DNA of 5,962 nt, taken from NCBI GenBank assembly GCA_010672185.1, contig JAAHHL010000482.1, forward strand, positions 1 through 5,962, read 5' to 3'. Positions 5,601 through 5,962 of this stretch are shown one piece after another (positions within the stretch are counted from its first letter, which is position 1; every line of letters starts with the position of its first letter). The notes under the pieces are model-generated. The model saw nothing but the letters and a program-made list of their open reading frames with translations, was not told the origin of the DNA and searched no databases. This DNA is from Caldora sp. SIO3E6 (GTDB lineage Bacteria > Cyanobacteriota > Cyanobacteriia > Cyanobacteriales > Coleofasciculaceae). The position numbers and the translations under genes are program-made.

Positions 5601-5690
5601 TCAGACCCCTCCCCAAACCCCTCTCCTCTTAGGGGAGGGGCTTTCCGGCTCCCCCTTCCCTTCAAGGGAAGGGGGTTGGGGGGTTAGGTC
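5601..5690. repeat. GC-rich cruciform/three-way-junction intergenic repeat
   Basis: Two hairpins sit side by side. CCCCTCTCCT (5618-5627) pairs with AGGGGAGGGG (5631-5640) with one G-T wobble. CCCCCTTCCC (5651-5660) pairs perfectly with GGGAAGGGGG (5666-5675) around TTCAA. Outer arms GACCCCTCCCCAA (from 5604) and GGTTGGGGGGTTAGGTC (to 5690) are imperfectly complementary, giving a three-way-junction shape. Similar C-rich/G-rich dispersed repeats are common between genes in cyanobacteria. It lies 60-150 bp before the ATPase operon and could affect its transcription; no function is shown. Confidence 0.8.
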
Positions 5691-5707
5691 AAAAATTGAT
5701 GGACAAA

Positions 5708-5740
5708 GCGATTGCCTACGGCATCAGCGAAGCTGATCGC
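5708..5740. repeat. Small HIP1-related palindromic repeat
   Basis: GCGATTGCCTACGGC is followed by the perfect hairpin ATCAGC-GAA-GCTGAT (5723-5737) and CGC. This resembles the short dispersed palindromes of cyanobacteria built from HIP1-like ends. The next 40 bases (5741-5780) are AT-rich and could contain a distant promoter for the minus-strand operon, but I see no clear -35/-10 pair. Confidence 0.55.
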
Positions 5741-5810
5741 AATTTCCTATAAATACTATCTAATTATCCTATATTTGACCTTAGCGATCACAAGCCATAG
5801 TGGCATGTAT

Positions 5811-5920
5811 TTCTTCTTCCCACACTTCCCACCCTCCCCACACTTCCCACACTTCCCACCCTCTCCATACCTCCCACACTCCCCACACTTCCCACCCTCT
5901 CCATACCTCCCACACCCCAC
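5811..5920. repeat. Pyrimidine-rich tandem repeat
   Basis: About 110 bases are made of CCCACACTTCCCAC-like words of 7-8 bases. A higher-order unit of 36 bp appears twice: 5851-5880 matches 5887-5916 at 29 of 30 positions. One strand is almost purely C/T with scattered A; the other is GTGGGAAGTGTGGGG-like. The plus-strand frame through it translates to low-complexity PHFPPSPYLP and is not considered a gene. No gene is seen from 5538 to the window end. Confidence 0.85.
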
Positions 5921-5962
5921 AACAGGTAGAAGATTTTAATTGCACTGTTCTTTACATTTTGT

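Noticed and set aside
5712..5939. Plus-strand open frame of 75 codons rich in Pro, His and Phe
   Set aside because: The residues PHFPPSPYLP come from the pyrimidine-rich tandem repeat; it has no Shine-Dalgarno and its start lies in a palindromic repeat.
1..5962. tRNA, rRNA or known riboswitch
   Set aside because: No cloverleaf with the GTTCRAANC arm, no rRNA-like conserved stretch and no recognised riboswitch core was seen on either strand by eye.

Overview
The window most likely comes from a cyanobacterium, probably a filamentous one with a repeat-rich genome. The palindromic octamer GCGATCGC (HIP1), which is greatly over-represented in many cyanobacterial genomes, occurs at least ten times (starts 118, 234, 350, 1398, 1514, 2126, 2335, 2476, 3373 and 5378). 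Heptanucleotide tandem repeats of the cyanobacterial STRR kind and GC-rich cruciform-forming intergenic repeats also occur. The genus cannot be fixed from this sequence.

Left part (1-2350, plus strand). The window opens on the tail of a probable antitoxin gene. It overlaps by ATGA the first 15 codons of a VapC/PIN-like toxin, which runs straight into a repeat array and stops. Eight copies of one 116-bp imperfect palindrome follow: four in tandem (about 75-507), three in tandem plus a right-hand arm (about 1360-1769), and one inside a 191-bp element with 21-bp terminal inverted repeats (2091-2281). Between the first two arrays is a translationally coupled pair of small genes (572-958 and 955-1314), tentatively a toxin-like domain protein and its partner or immunity protein. 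Between the second array and the 191-bp element is a HicB-like antitoxin gene (1806-2114). Its last seven codons and its stop lie within the element, and no toxin follows. The same repeat family therefore ends two separate toxin-antitoxin-like loci.

Right part (2347-5537, minus strand). A two-gene operon encodes a P-loop ATPase of AAA+/STAND type with intact Walker A and B motifs (431 aa) and, by TAATG coupling, a TPR protein (631 aa). The TPR protein has an N-terminal domain that looks like an NTPase fold without a P-loop, followed by 11 consecutive 34-residue TPRs. Some neighbouring repeats are almost identical in DNA. The pair may work as an ATP-dependent switch with a TPR sensor or scaffold, but this is inference.

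Right end (5538-5962). This operon-upstream region has no convincing gene. It holds AATTTAG and GGGAATT heptamers, a three-way-junction-like GC-rich repeat, a small HIP1-related palindrome, an AT-rich stretch and a pyrimidine-rich tandem repeat.
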